Under the pieces are notes generated by a model. The model ran no database searches. It was not told where the DNA came from and saw only the letters and a program-made list of their open reading frames with translations. Positions 9,249 to 20,048 of a DNA stretch of 64,000 nt are shown here, in pieces (within the stretch, counting starts at the first letter, position 1; each line of letters starts with the position of its first letter). Position numbers and translations under genes: made by a program. This DNA is from Xanthomonas phaseoli pv. phaseoli (lineage in GTDB: Bacteria > Pseudomonadota > Gammaproteobacteria > Xanthomonadales > Xanthomonadaceae). The stretch is from assembly GCA_022749655.1 (NCBI GenBank), contig CP094243.1, positions 496,001-560,000 of the forward strand, read 5' to 3'.

Positions 9249-9532
9249 TCAGTGGTAATCGATGATTTCGACCTGGACCACATCGCCTTCCATCCATCGG
9301 ACGCAGATGCGCCATCGATCGTTGATCCGGATGCGGTACTGGCCGCGCCGCTCGCCCTTCAACGCTTCCAGCCGGTTGGCGGGCGGGATCCGCAGATCGT
9401 CAAGATGGGCGCGGCGGCATTGAGCATGCGCAACTTGCGGCGCGCGACCAATTGGATGCCGGCAGGCAACCGGCGGGAACGCGCACCCAGCCAGATCTTC
9501 TCGGCTTCCTTGTCGATAAAGCTCCTGATCAT
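9249..9532 (-). pseudogene. higB: HigB-type mRNA interferase toxin, frameshifted
   Basis: ATG 9532 starts MIRSFIDKEAEKIWLGARSR, the RelE/HigB N-terminus. After LRMLNAAA near 9408 the family sequence continues in another frame as LDDLRIPPANRLEALKGERR, then INDRWRICVRWMEGDVVQVE and IIDYH. Restoring one base gives 94 residues, the normal HigB length. HigB cleaves mRNA on the ribosome. As read the toxin would be truncated after about 57 residues while the antitoxin is intact, a tolerated state, but the shift lies in a GC-rich GCGCCC run and may be artefactual. Confidence 0.82.
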
Positions 9533-11040
9533 GTGACAGCCATAACGGCCTGCGTTATATGACGCAACCCGTTACGAACGTGCAGTCTGCCATTGCGGGA
9601 CGAGCGCCGGCACCGACTGGATTGGATCAGAACAGCGCACCTTGCACAGGCGCACTAGGCGGCGGTTGTGGAAGCGGCGCTGGCGTGGGTGCTGGAACTG
9701 GCGGTGGCTTGTCGTCTTTTGCACCCAAGCGCCACGCCAACCCCGAGATGCGTGCGGCGTGCCGCGCCAGCGCGGCGCGCATGACCGCTTCGCTGCCGGC
9801 CAGGTGCAGGGCGCGGCGGGCGCGGGTGAGGCCGGTGTAGAGCAGTTCGCGGCTGAGTACGCGGGCGTCGCGGGTGGGCAGTTGCAGCCAGACCTCGTCG
9901 AATTCGCTGCCTTGGGCCTTGTGCACGGTCATGGCGAAGGCGCTTTCGTGCGCGGGAAGTGCGGCGGGATGGAAGCCGCGCACCTGGCCGTCGCCGTCGC
10001 CTTCGAACCAGGCGACCAAGGGGCCTTGGGCACGGCTGTCGGTGGCGGGGGCGTCATGGTGTACGCGGTCGCCGGCGTGGCCCGGCCTTGGCGACGGTGG
10101 CGCGTGGCCACGCGTGGTCACGGCACTTGCATCGCCCTGCCCGGGGCCGGGCGCGCGTCGCTGCGGCCAGGCAAGGCGCGGGTCGCTGCGCAGGCAGATA
10201 CCGACGTCGCCGTTGAACAGGCCGTGGCGGTAGCTGTTTTCGGTGATCAGGAGCAGGCGGCCCTGGAACCAGGGCGAGGCGCCGCCCAGACGACGGGCGC
10301 CGGCGCCGGTGTCGGCCAGCAGTTGTTCGATGCGGGCGTTGAGGCCGCGCGCGCCTTGCGGGCCGGCGCGCACCGCGGTGAGCAGGCGCAGGCGGGCGGC
10401 ATCGCGCAGGGCGGCGGCGGGGTCTTGCGCGTTGGCCAGCGCGCGCCAGTGGGCGAGCAGCGCATCGCGGCCGAGTGTCAGCGGGTCTTCGCCGTCTTCG
10501 TGGAAGTACACGCCGGGCAGTTCGCCGCTGCCTAGCAGGGCCAAGGCGGTGTCGGCATCGCCGGCGCGGATGGCGTCGGCCAGTGGCGCCAGTGCGAAAT
10601 CCTCGGCCTGGCGATAGCCGCGCAGCAGGTGCACGCGGTGGCCGGCCAGGCCGCCGCTGCGGGTGGCGGAGGTGACCGCAGGCGGATCGACAGGCGCGCT
10701 GCCGAGCAGCGGTTGCAGGGCCTGGGCATCCTCTGGCTGCAGGGCATCGCCCGGGCCGGCGGCCTGCAGGATGGCGGCCAGCACATCGCCGGCTTCCACC
10801 GAAGGCAGCTGGTCGGCATCGCCGAGCAGGATCAGCTGGGTGCCATCGGCGACGGCTTCGACCAGTTTGCACATCAGCGGCAGGTCGACCATGGACGCTT
10901 CGTCGACCACGATCAGGTCGAACGGCAGCGGGTTGTCGGCATTGTGGTGGAAGTGCGGGGAATCCGGGATGACGCCGAGCAGACGATGTAGGGTGCTGGC
11001 GCCGCTGGGCAGGGCGGAGTTCCCGTGCGGGTCGATGAGC

Positions 11041-11197
11041 GCACTGCCCTCACCCGCCCTGCGGGGGCACCCTCTCCCGCAAGCGGGAGAGGGAAAGCGT
11101 CTGGGTGCGGTGCGGTGGACGGGAGATCGGTGGGCGCACTGCCCTCACCCGCCCTGCGGCCGCCCTCTCCCGCAGGCGGGAGAGGGAAAGCGTCTTG
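11041..11197. repeat. Tandem 95-bp repeat unit with REP-like hairpin inside recD
   Basis: Two copies start at 11041 and 11136. Each contains CCCTCACCCGCCCTGCGG followed by the palindrome CTCTCCCGC-AA-GCGGGAGAG (or AG loop in copy two) and AAAGCGTCT. They sit where RecD should read from its Walker A region into Walker B, and they change the reading frame. Confidence 0.8.
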
Positions 11198-11587
11198 GTC
11201 CGGTGCGGTAGGTGGGAGGGGGACGTCTCCGGGGTCGGTGTGGCGGGGGGAGGCGGCAGCCCTTGCTCCATGGCGCGGGCCACGGCCAGGCGCAGGCTCT
11301 CGGCCATGCGCTCGGCGGCGCGGCCGGTGGGCGCGGCCAGGGCAATGCGCGGCGGCGATGTGCCGGCGGTCCGGGCCTGGGCGATGCGCAGCAGCAGCAT
11401 GCGGGCGATGGTGGTGGTCTTGCCGGTGCCGGGGCCGCCGGTGACCAGCAGCAGCATGCGGCGCAGCGCGAGGGCCGCGGCCTGGGCTTGGCGGTCGGGG
11501 CTGCGGGCTGGCGCTGCCTGGTTCGCCCCCGTGATGGACGGCGCAGGCGGATTTGTGCCCTCTTGCTGGAGGGAGGGCGCGGGCAGG

Positions 11588-11642
11588 GCCGACCCCTCAC
11601 CCGCCCTGCGGGCGCCCTCTGCCGGGGGAGAGGGGTTGGGGC
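11588..11642. repeat. Third, divergent REP-like hairpin copy inside recD
   Basis: CCCCTCACCCGCCCTGCGGG is followed by CGCCCTCTGCCGGGGGAGAG. It is clearly related to the repeats at 11041-11197 but has a degenerate palindrome. It lies between LAPLFAQLF and the Walker A region of RecD, at another frame change. Confidence 0.65.
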
Positions 11643-12339
11643 CGCGCTGCGAGGCGTTGCGGTGGCGTTCGGGAACAACTGCGCGAACAGCGGCGCCAGC
11701 GTGGCGGCGTCGACCGGCGGCGGCGCTTGCGCGGCGATGCGTTGCAGGCCCAGGGCCAGGCGGCGTTCGTACTCGCGATAGCGGCGCAGGTAGAGCAGGC
11801 CGCGTTCGAGGACGAGCGGGCAATCGGCGGCGGCCGGGGCCTCGGGCTGCGGTTGGTCGACCCAGCGCGAGGCGGCCAGGCTGCGTTGCCAGTCGGCGGG
11901 GTCCGGGAAGGTCGGCGGCGGGCCGTCGCGCGCGTCAGCACCATGGCGGCGCGGGCGGGGTCCAGCCCGGCGTGGCCGCTGGTGACCGCCAGCGAGGCGA
12001 GCGCAGCGCCGGCCAGCACCTGTGGATCGGTGTCCGGTTCCAGGCGTTGCAGGCTTTGCGCGAAGGCCAGATCCAGGGTGCGCAGGGCGCCGCTCTGGTT
12101 GAGGGCGGCGAACAGGTTTGGGGGTCATGGCGTTGGCATTCCGTTGGCGGATACGCGCTCGCGCCCGGTCATGCTGCGCACACCTGTGCTGGCATGCAGT
12201 GGGGGCGCGCAGCAGCGTTGACGCCGGTGGAGCGCGGGCGGTGCGTGCCCGGCGCGATCGCTGAGAGGCGCGGACGCGGTGCGGGCCGGCCATGCGACTG
12301 GCGTGGTGCATTGGTTCATGGGGTGGGTGTCCCTGGTGC

Positions 12340-12392
12340 GGACGTACCCTCACCCCAGCCCGTCTCACGGGGGAGAGGGGCTCAGGGTCGTG
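12340..12392. repeat. Fourth REP-like element between recB and recD
   Basis: ACCCTCACCCCAGCCCGTCT followed by CACGGGGGAGAGGGGCTCAG, the same CCCTCACCC...GAGAGGG architecture as the copies in recD. It lies over the 3' end of recB. Confidence 0.55.
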
Positions 12393-15300
12393 GGCGGCAC
12401 CTTGCGCTGGCGCGTCATTGGACAGCGCATCTGCAGGCTTGCCGGCGAACAAGGCGTCCACGGCGTGCACCAGCGCTGGTTCGAAGCGCCAGGCGTGGAT
12501 GCCCGGTGCCGGATCGCCAAGCGGCGCGCCCGGAACGCCGGCGGTCGTGGCGCCGGCGTTCGAGCGGAGTCGGGCCTGTGGCCGGTGGAATCGCGCGTGG
12601 GTGCGGACGTGCGCTGGCCCGCGATGGAATGGCCAGGGATTTCGGCAACGGCTTCCGACCCGGCACCCTCCGCGGGGCGCCCGGCATCCAGGCCGCGACA
12701 GAACAGATAGCGCACGCCGCCGAAGTCGCGGGCGTAGTCGTAGGCGTCGCCCAGGCGGAAGCGCAGCCAGCGGTGCAACGCCACGGTGTAGATCAGCGCC
12801 TGCAGTTCGTACTCGCTGTGCGCCATGGCCCGCGCCAGGGCGTCGGCGTCGTAGCTGGGCAGTCGGTTGGATTTGTAGTCCAGCACATACCAGCGCCCGT
12901 CCACGCTGTAGGTGAGGTCGATCAGGCCGGTCATCAGGCCTTCCGGGCGCTGGCGCGCGCCGAAGGCCTGGCGGTCGCCGACCACGCCAAACCGATGCAG
13001 CAGGGCCAGCAACGCATCGACACGGGTGGGCCGCATGGCGAAATGGAATTCCATTTCGTTGCGGCGCTGCGGTTCGGGCACGTCGGCCAGGCGGGTGCCT
13101 TCGGGCAAGGCCACGGTGAGCGTGTGGCCGATCAGCGCGGTGAGCATGCGCAGGCCGTCGTCGAGGTCGTCCTGGGCGTAGCCGCCGCGTTGCAGGGCCT
13201 CGAGGATGGGTGCGGCCTGGCCGTCAGGCGCAGGTTGGCCCGGCCGCCAGGCCTGCCAGGCGGCGAAGTCGCAACGTTCGAACACGTCGTGCATCACCAC
13301 GCCGAAGCGGTTGCCGGCGAAGCGGGGATCGAACGGTTCGGCGTCGCTGGCAACGGCCACGGCAACCGCCTCGCTGCCGGACGGTTCATCGCTGCCGCCG
13401 CTGCCGACGACGGTGGCGCTGGCCATCGGGTCGGTGACCGCGCCGGCGTCGGCGTTGGCCAGTTGAGTGAAGCTGTACACCCACCATTCCGGAGCGATGT
13501 GCCGTTGCGCGCTGCGCGCGGGCGGCACCTGCGCCTCGCTCGGCGCCGGCAGCCGCGGCAGGTGGGCCGGCGGGGTACTGGTGTCCACCACCACGGTGCC
13601 CTCGCCCGCCGCGCCCTGCAGCGCATCGAGCGCACGCAACATGCCCGACAACGCGGTGCGTTCGTGCTGATGGAACGGGCCGCTGGCGATCCACAGCGCG
13701 TGCTCGGCGCGGGTGAGACCGACATACAGCAGGCGCGCATCTTCGGCGCGTTGTTCCTGCTTCCAGGCAGCTTCGGCGGCGCTCCAGCTCGGGTCGTCGC
13801 GCTCTGTCTTCCAGTGCAGCTGACGGCCCAGGTCCGGCGCATGCACCACGCAATGGCGGCCGGCGCCCTTGTCGCTGCGGCCGATGCCGACATACGGCAG
13901 GAACACCAGCGGATATTCCAGGCCCTTGCTCTTGTGCAGGGTGACGATCTGCACGCGGCGCGCGTCCGATTCCAGCCGCAATTGCTGGGTTTCGTCGTTG
14001 TCGTCGGCATTGGCGATGCGCCGCGCCAGCCAGTCGACCAGGCCATGCGGGCCGAGCGCGCGCGCGTCGGCTTCCTGCAGCAGTTCGGCCAGTTGCAGAT
14101 AGTTGGTGAGGCGGCGCTCGCCATCGACCAAGGCGAGCAGGCGTTGCCCGTGCGTGGCGCCGAGCTCGCCGAGCAGGGCGAGCGGGCCACCGCGCTGCCA
14201 GCGTTCGCGCCAGTCCAGCGCCTGTTGCTGCCAGCGGCGGTGACGCTCGCCGTCGCGCTCAAGTGCGGCAATGGCGATGGCGTCTTCGCCGATCAACACC
14301 GTGGCCAAGGCGGCGCGCAGGCGGCTGTCGTCGCCCGGGTCGAGCAAGGCCTGCAGCAAGGCAAGCACTTCCAGCGCCTGTTCGGTGGCGAACAGGCTTT
14401 GCTTGCCGGCGGCCACCGCCGGGATGCCCACCGCGCCGAGCGCCTGCTGGATGCGCGTGGCCTCGCCGTGGCTGCGCACCAGCACGGCGATATCGCCGGC
14501 CTGCACCGGGCGTCCGCACACCGTGGCCGTGCCGTCGCGGGCAGCGGCCAACCAGCCGCGAATCGCGGCAACGCAGGCGGCGGTGGCCAGCTCGCGCGCG
14601 CGGCCGGCGCTCCAGGGCCTGGGCTTGCCTTTCGCAGGCGGCGGCGGTTCCGGCGCGCGCCACAGCGTCAACGCCGGCGCAGCGACGCCATCGCGTTGCA
14701 GGTCTTCATCCACCCGCTTGGTCCCGGCCCGCACCGGGTGGAAGGCGATGCCGTCGGTGAGGAAGGCATTGGTGTAGCCGGCCTGCGCGTAGAGCGCGTC
14801 GATGGCGGCCAGTACGCCCGGGCGCGAGCGGAAATTGTGGCTCAGCGGCGGCGCCAGTTCGGCGGTCATTGCAGCGGCCAGATAGGTGCGCACATCGCCG
14901 CCACGGAAGCCGTAGATGGCCTGCTTGGGGTCGCCGATCAGAAACAGCGCCGGTTCCAGCCCTGCTGCTTGTGCGAGCGGGCCTTCGCCGAACACGTTGG
15001 AAAAGATCGACCACTGACGGTCGTCGGTGTCCTGGAATTCGTCCACCAGCGCGATGGCGTATTGCGTGCGCAGGCGTTTGACCAAGGCGTCGGCCTGTGC
15101 GCCTTGCAATGCGTGCGCGACCCCATCGACCAGGTCGTCGTAGGTCTGCACGCGGCGTTGCCGCTTGAGCAGCGCCAGCCGTGCGATGGCATCGTCGCGC
15201 AGCGCGTGCAGCAGGGCGATACGGCGCCGGCTGCGCCACGCTTCGACGTGCGCCAGCGCGGTGAGATAGCCATCGATCTGGTGGCTCATCGGCGAAGACG

Positions 15301-16297
15301 GCGTGCGATCGAGAAACTTCTTGTTGGTGCCGGCGGCCAGTTCCGCCGCGGTCAACTTGAGCAGTTTGGCGTGTGGCGCGGTGTTGGACGATGGCGCGGC
15401 AGCGAAGCTTTCGAACCACTGCCACAGCGATGCCAGCCATTCCGGCTTGTAGCTGACCTTGCTCAGGATGCCGCCCTCGATGGCCGACATGATGGCCTCG
15501 AAAAATGCGGTGCCATGCGTGTTGAATGCGTCAGCCAGTGCGTTGGCCGCCGCGTGCACGGCCTGCGACAAGGCGGGCGCATCGTCGGTGGTCGTGGCGA
15601 CTGCCGGCAACAGCGTCGGATGCCGCACCAACGTGCGCAGATCGCTGGCCAAGGCCTCGGGGCCACCCGACCACAGCGCGATGAGATCTTCGGCCATCAC
15701 CGCATCGGCGGCGCGTTGCCGCCACAGGTCGGCCGCGACTTCACCGAGCAATTGGCGATCGTTGGCGAGCAATTCCGGCGCAGCGAACGCCTGGCCGCTT
15801 TCCAGCGCGTGCTCGCGCAGCACGCGCGCACAAAAGCCGTGGATGGTGAACACCGCGGCCAGATCGATTTCTTCCACCGCCTGCTGCAGGCGGCGACGCA
15901 AGGCGGCGGGCGTTTCGCTGCCGCCGGCCAGGTGCGTGACCAGGATGGCGCGGGTGAGCAGCACGTCGGGGGCGTGTAGGAGCGGACCTGGCTGCGACGG
16001 GTCGTCGGCGAGGTCGGTCGCGGCCTGGGCCGCTGCTACGACAAGCGATGGCGCATCGGGGACCAGGCTTGCGGCCAGCACCAGGCGTTCGCGGATGCGG
16101 CGGCGCAGCTCCTGGGTGGCGGCTTCGGTGAAGGTCACCGCGAGGATCTGGCCGATGCGCAAGCCGCGTTCGACCACCAGCCGGGTGAACAGCGTGGCCA
16201 GCGTAAAGGTCTTGCCGGTGCCGGCGCTGGCCTCGATCAGGCGCACGCCGTGCAGCGGCAACTGCAGGTATGGGTCGGTGACGGAGTCGACGCTCAT
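12365..16297 (-). CDS. recB: Exonuclease V beta subunit RecB, C-terminus probably frameshifted
   Basis: RecB is the 3'-5' helicase and nuclease subunit of RecBCD. The ATG at 16297 overlaps the recC stop. Visible are Walker A LIEASAGTGKTFTLATLF near the N-terminus, UvrD motifs AVTFTEAATQELRRRIRERL and ALVDEFQDTDDRQWSIF, LFLIGDPKQAIYGFRGGDVR, VQIVTLHKSKGLEYPLVFLP, and LLYVGLTRAEHALWIA. The RecB nuclease domain has GLIDLTYSVDGRWYVLDYKS and RFRLGDAYDYARDFGG. After FCRGLDAGR the frame appears to shift near 12535: the expected end (PGIHAWRFEPALVHAVDALF) continues in the next frame. The C-terminal tail overlaps a repeat element, so the true stop is unclear. About 1310 residues as read. Confidence 0.9.
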   Translation of the reverse strand: MSVDSVTDPYLQLPLHGVRLIEASAGTGKTFTLATLFTRLVVERGLRIGQILAVTFTEAATQELRRRIRERLVLAASLVPDAPSLVVAAAQAATDLADDPSQPGPLLHAPDVLLTRAILVTHLAGGSETPAALRRRLQQAVEEIDLAAVFTIHGFCARVLREHALESGQAFAAPELLANDRQLLGEVAADLWRQRAADAVMAEDLIALWSGGPEALASDLRTLVRHPTLLPAVATTTDDAPALSQAVHAAANALADAFNTHGTAFFEAIMSAIEGGILSKVSYKPEWLASLWQWFESFAAAPSSNTAPHAKLLKLTAAELAAGTNKKFLDRTPSSPMSHQIDGYLTALAHVEAWRSRRRIALLHALRDDAIARLALLKRQRRVQTYDDLVDGVAHALQGAQADALVKRLRTQYAIALVDEFQDTDDRQWSIFSNVFGEGPLAQAAGLEPALFLIGDPKQAIYGFRGGDVRTYLAAAMTAELAPPLSHNFRSRPGVLAAIDALYAQAGYTNAFLTDGIAFHPVRAGTKRVDEDLQRDGVAAPALTLWRAPEPPPPAKGKPRPWSAGRARELATAACVAAIRGWLAAARDGTATVCGRPVQAGDIAVLVRSHGEATRIQQALGAVGIPAVAAGKQSLFATEQALEVLALLQALLDPGDDSRLRAALATVLIGEDAIAIAALERDGERHRRWQQQALDWRERWQRGGPLALLGELGATHGQRLLALVDGERRLTNYLQLAELLQEADARALGPHGLVDWLARRIANADDNDETQQLRLESDARRVQIVTLHKSKGLEYPLVFLPYVGIGRSDKGAGRHCVVHAPDLGRQLHWKTERDDPSWSAAEAAWKQEQRAEDARLLYVGLTRAEHALWIASGPFHQHERTALSGMLRALDALQGAAGEGTVVVDTSTPPAHLPRLPAPSEAQVPPARSAQRHIAPEWWVYSFTQLANADAGAVTDPMASATVVGSGGSDEPSGSEAVAVAVASDAEPFDPRFAGNRFGVVMHDVFERCDFAAWQAWRPGQPAPDGQAAPILEALQRGGYAQDDLDDGLRMLTALIGHTLTVALPEGTRLADVPEPQRRNEMEFHFAMRPTRVDALLALLHRFGVVGDRQAFGARQRPEGLMTGLIDLTYSVDGRWYVLDYKSNRLPSYDADALARAMAHSEYELQALIYTVALHRWLRFRLGDAYDYARDFGGVRYLFCRGLDAGRPAEGAGSEAVAEIPGHSIAGQRTSAPTRDSTGHRPDSARTPAPRPPAFRARRLAIRHRASTPGASNQRWCTPWTPCSPASLQMRCPMTRQRKVPPTTLSPSPP

Positions 16298-19200
16298 TCG
16301 GCGTCCTCCTGCGCGCCGTGCCAATGCCGCCAGCTGTCGATCACGCGCTCGGTCTCGAGCGGCGCGCCGGTGTGTCCCTGTTCGAGCAATGCATACACAC
16401 GGTGGCTGGTGGCGGCGAACTCGGCAAAGCGTTGCGTCGGCAAACGGGTCGCGGCCGCGGGTGACCAGGCGCAGTTCCGGACTGTGCGATTCGCTCCAGC
16501 CAAAGCCCGATTGCCACTGCCCGGCCGCCTCCTTGATGGCCTTGTCCAGGTCGCCGCTGCGTGCGGCCTGGTGATACTTCCAGCTGCTGTACGGCGCGAA
16601 CGCCAGCGGCGCCTGCAAGCCGTGGCGATACAGCTGCAGCAGTTCGGCCAATGCGGCGCGCGCCTGTGTCTGCGACAGCGGCTGCGCATCGATGGGATGC
16701 GGGCCCAGGCCGTCGTCGTGTTCGAAGAAACGCACGTACGGCGCGTGCTCGCCGGCGGCGCGCAGCAGCAGCCATTCCAGCCCATGACGGATGGCGCTGC
16801 GGCCGCTGAGCGCGCCGCCGACCTGCGCCCCACGCCGCTGGCGTACCAGCCCGGCACACGGCCGTGGATTTCGATCTCGTCCATCTGCACCTGCAACCGG
16901 CGCGACTGGGCTGGGGACTCGCCGCGCCACTGGCGGAACGCGTCGGCATACGGGCGCAATTGCGCCACGCGCTCGTCGAGCTGGCGCTGCCCCAGCGGCC
17001 CGGACGGCAGCAGCGCGCGGGCACGCAGACGCGCGTACAGGTGCTCGGTGTCGCCTGCCAGTGCAGCGTCGAATATCTGCTGCTGCAAACCGTATTGATC
17101 CAGCCCGCGCGTGGGGGCGAGCAAGGGTTCCAGATCGCTGTCCTGCCCGGCCGGATCGGGCAGGCGCATGCCCAACCGATGACGCAGGAACTGCCCGGCC
17201 GGGTCGGTCAGCAGCCGGCGCAACGCGTCGATGGAGACGCTGGCCGGCAACACGATCTCGTCAGCCGGCAATGCACTGGCTACCCACGGCGCCAGCGGCT
17301 GCCGCTGGCCGACCAGGCTGTCCACCGCCGGGCGCCATTGCCGGCGATAACTGAAACGGCGCGGGTCGGCGCCGTCGTCGCCCAGCGCACCGAACGCGGC
17401 GGCGGCGAACGGCTGCAACGGGTGCCGCACCACCAGCGTGTCGAGCGCGTTGCTGGCGGCGTGGTACTGCGCGGCGCTTGCCAGCAATTCGCTGACCAGC
17501 ACCGAGAGCTCGCGCACGCTGCCATCGCGCGCATCGGCGCCGAGATAGCTGAGGTAGAACACCTCCTGCGCGGAGGCGAACAACTGCAGGAACAAAAAGC
17601 GGTCGTCCTCGCGCGTGGAGCGGTCGCCGTGCCGGCGACGTTCGGTCCCCAGTTCCGCGGTGAGGCGATTGAGCCCGGCGGCCGGGTCGCGCGCCGGGAA
17701 ATCGCCATCGTTCATGCCGAGCAGGCAGATCACGCGGAACGGCAGCAAGCGCATCGGCACCATGCGCCCGAAACTGATGCCGCCGGTGAGCAGCGGCGCG
17801 CGCGTATCCGATTCGCCCAGCACCGCCGCGAAATGCGCACGCACCACCTCGGCCGGCACCATGCCGGCGTACTCGGCGCGTACCGCGTCGCGGGCGAATT
17901 GGTCGATCAAGGTGCGCAAGCGATCCAGCGCGCGTTGCGCGCGCGGCGCCGTCGGCGTGGTCGGAATCAATGCCTCGAGCAGGCCCAGCAAACGCTCGCG
18001 CCACTGGACCGGTGTCATCGCCTCGGCCAGCGCAGCTTGATGCCGTTCGAGCACGCGCAACAGCCGCAACAAGGTGTCGAGTGCGGCCAGCGCGCTGCCT
18101 TCCAGCTGCGGCCACGGCGCTATCCCCTCGATGTCCTCGTCGGCGCCGCTGGCATGGCCGAGCAGCAGCCGGTCCAGCGCAAAACGCCAGGTATAGGCGT
18201 CGTCGCCCGGTGCCTGGTGCTGGCGCCGGTGCGCCGCATCCAGGCCCCAGCGCGCGCCGGCCGCGTGCAGCCAATTGCGCAGGCGTTCCAGCCCGGCTTC
18301 GTCCAGGCCGGCGGCTTCGGCGATCGGCGCGCTGGCCAGCAGGTCGAGGATTTCATGCAGCCCGAAACGCGCGATCGGCAAACCGAGCAAGGTGAGGAAC
18401 ACCTCGGCCAGCGGCTCGCTCGCCAACGGGCTGGCATCGGCCAGCGCATAGGGCAGCGCGTCGTCGTTGCCATGGCTGCCGAACACCGCATCCAGATACG
18501 GCACGTACGGGTCGATATTGGGCGACAGCACCGCGATCTCGCGCGGCTGCAGGGGCGGGTCGAAGCGTGGGTCGTCGAGCAGCGCGCGCAGTTGGTCGTG
18601 CAACACCTGCAACTCGCGCAGACGCGTGTGGCAGGCGTGCACCTGCAGGCTGGGGTCGTGCAGATTCACCGCCGGCAATACCGCGTCCGCCGCAGGTGCG
18701 CGGCGATGGAACAGATCGCTCTGCATGCGCCGCAACAGGCTGTCGCCCAGCCCGCCATTGGCCAGCGTGCGGCGCCCGGAATCCAGCGGGTCGGCGTAGG
18801 CGGCAATTTCCGCCAGTGGGTGCACCACTTCGTAGTCGCCCACCAATGCCATGAAATCGCGCCCGGCTGCGCCCCAGGCCTGCAGCAAGGGGTTTTCCTG
18901 CACCTGCTCGGCGAACAGCTGCACGGCGCCATCTTCGCGCCGACGTTGCCACACGCTCTGCAGGTCGCCCCAGTACCCCTGCGTCGGTGTGGGCAGATAG
19001 AAATGCAGCGTGCCCACGCGCGCCTGCGTGGCCAGCACGCGCAAGACGTCCGGCGAGATGTTCAAGATGGCGAACGCGAACACGCGCGGCGGCAGGCCTT
19101 GCGGCAACGGGCCATCGGCACGCGCGTAGCGATCCAGATACTGGCCGATGCGCCGTGCGCGGTATTGCCGGCCGGTGGCGATGCTGCGCCACAACCGGGC

Positions 19201-19696
19201 CTGCGGATCATCCGGGTCGGCGCCCGCTTCCCAGCGCAGCAGCCAGTCGCGGCGCCAAGCCTGGTATTTCTCGAACACGCTGCCCAACTCGCCGGCCAGC
19301 GCCCACGGCTTGAGCGCATCGCCATCGGCCAGATAGCCGGCCAGCGGCGCCAACGCCGCATCGCGGCCCAGGTCCGATTGCAGGGCCGCATACAACCGCC
19401 ACTGCGTGGTGGCCATGTCCAGATCGTCGTCGGCCGCGCCGAGGTTGCGCTCCAGCGCACGCGCGACGAATTCGCCGGGCGTGAGAAATTCCAGATTCGC
19501 CGCAACACCGTGCTCGGCCGCAAGCGTGGACTGCAACCAGCGCCGCATCGCCACCTGCGGAATCAGCACCACCTCCGGCTGCAAGCAACGGTTGCCCCGG
19601 CATCGGCCGGCGCAACTCCTGCGCGAGCAAGGCGGCCAGGGTATCCAGCGCATTGGATGGATAAAGACGGAAATCGGGCGCGGAAGTGGCGTGCAT
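16294..19696 (-). pseudogene. recC: Exonuclease V gamma subunit RecC, three frame changes
   Basis: RecC recognises Chi and holds the RecBCD complex together. The start is ATG 19696 (MHATSAPDFRLYPSNALDTL). Conserved segments include IPQVAMRRWLQSTLAAEHG, VFAFAILNISPDVLRVLA, IAVLSPNIDPYVPYLDAVFG, GGISFGRMVPMRLLPFRVIC, LLGMNDGDFPARDP and WLKG-like C-terminal parts. The frame changes near 19588 (one extra base), 16825 (one base missing in a G run) and 16435 (one extra base). Correcting these gives one continuous reading frame of 1133 codons that overlaps recB by four bases. With recB and recD also shifted, either this whole block is decaying or the read quality is low. Confidence 0.87.
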
Positions 19697-19986
19697 GCGT
19701 GGCGCATTGTGCCGGATGCGCGCGTGAGGCGTTGTTTGCCGCCGTGTCGGCGCCCGGTGGCCGCGCTGAAACGCAAGGCCGCGCGACACCGTGCAACAGC
19801 GCTGCGCGGAAGATGCCGAGCAACGGCGCGCCACACACCGTGCATCGACAACTGCAATCAGGTCTCACGCCGCAGACGACGTACTGCCGTGGTTACGCGC
19901 AACCTTCCAATGCCCAACGCAGCCAGTGGCGCAGTACCCAAGCGTCAGCGCAACCACGCCAGCAACGCGCCGTCGACATCACAAAC

Positions 19987-20019
19987 GCGATGGGCCGGGG
20001 TGTTCGCCCGGCCCATCGC
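19987..20019 (-). terminator. Hairpin terminator of the autotransporter gene
   Basis: A perfect 13-bp stem, GCGATGGGCCGGG paired with CCCGGCCCATCGC, around a 7-base loop. On the minus strand it lies 29 bases after the autotransporter stop and is followed by a short T-rich run (GTTTGT), so it fits an intrinsic terminator. Confidence 0.65.
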
Positions 20020-20048
20020 ATTGCATGACTGCACGGCGTGCAACCCGA

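Larger units (their letters stand above)
9627..12128 (-). pseudogene. recD: Exonuclease V alpha subunit RecD, several frameshifts and repeat insertions
   Basis: RecD is the 5'-3' helicase subunit of RecBCD. Pieces in order are an N-terminal domain from ATG 12128 (NLFAALNQSGALRTLDLAFA), LERGLLYLRRYREYERRLAL, Walker A LVTGGPGTGKTTTIARM near 11440, Walker B VVDEASMVDLPLM near 10905, GYRQAEDFALAPLADAI, and the UvrD-like C-terminal AFAMTVHKAQGSEFDEVWLQ. Frames change near 12115 (extra A or two lost), 11940, between 11590 and 11690, and between 11041 and 11195. The last two changes coincide with GC-rich hairpin repeats inserted between conserved motifs. The stop codons in those repeats would truncate the protein in any single frame. 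Confidence 0.85.

Noticed and set aside
11041..11197. Tandem repeats considered as a CRISPR array
   Set aside because: Only two units, period 95 bp, a palindromic core and no spacers or cas genes nearby.
11105..15979. Very long plus-strand open frame opposite recB and recD
   Set aside because: It is the antisense of recB/recD in a GC-rich sequence; composition is biased to Gly/Arg/Ala/Gln and no domain or ribosome binding site is seen, while the minus strand has clear helicase motifs.
16864..20028. Plus-strand open frame of over 1000 codons opposite recC
   Set aside because: Antisense shadow; the RecC motifs on the minus strand explain the open frame.
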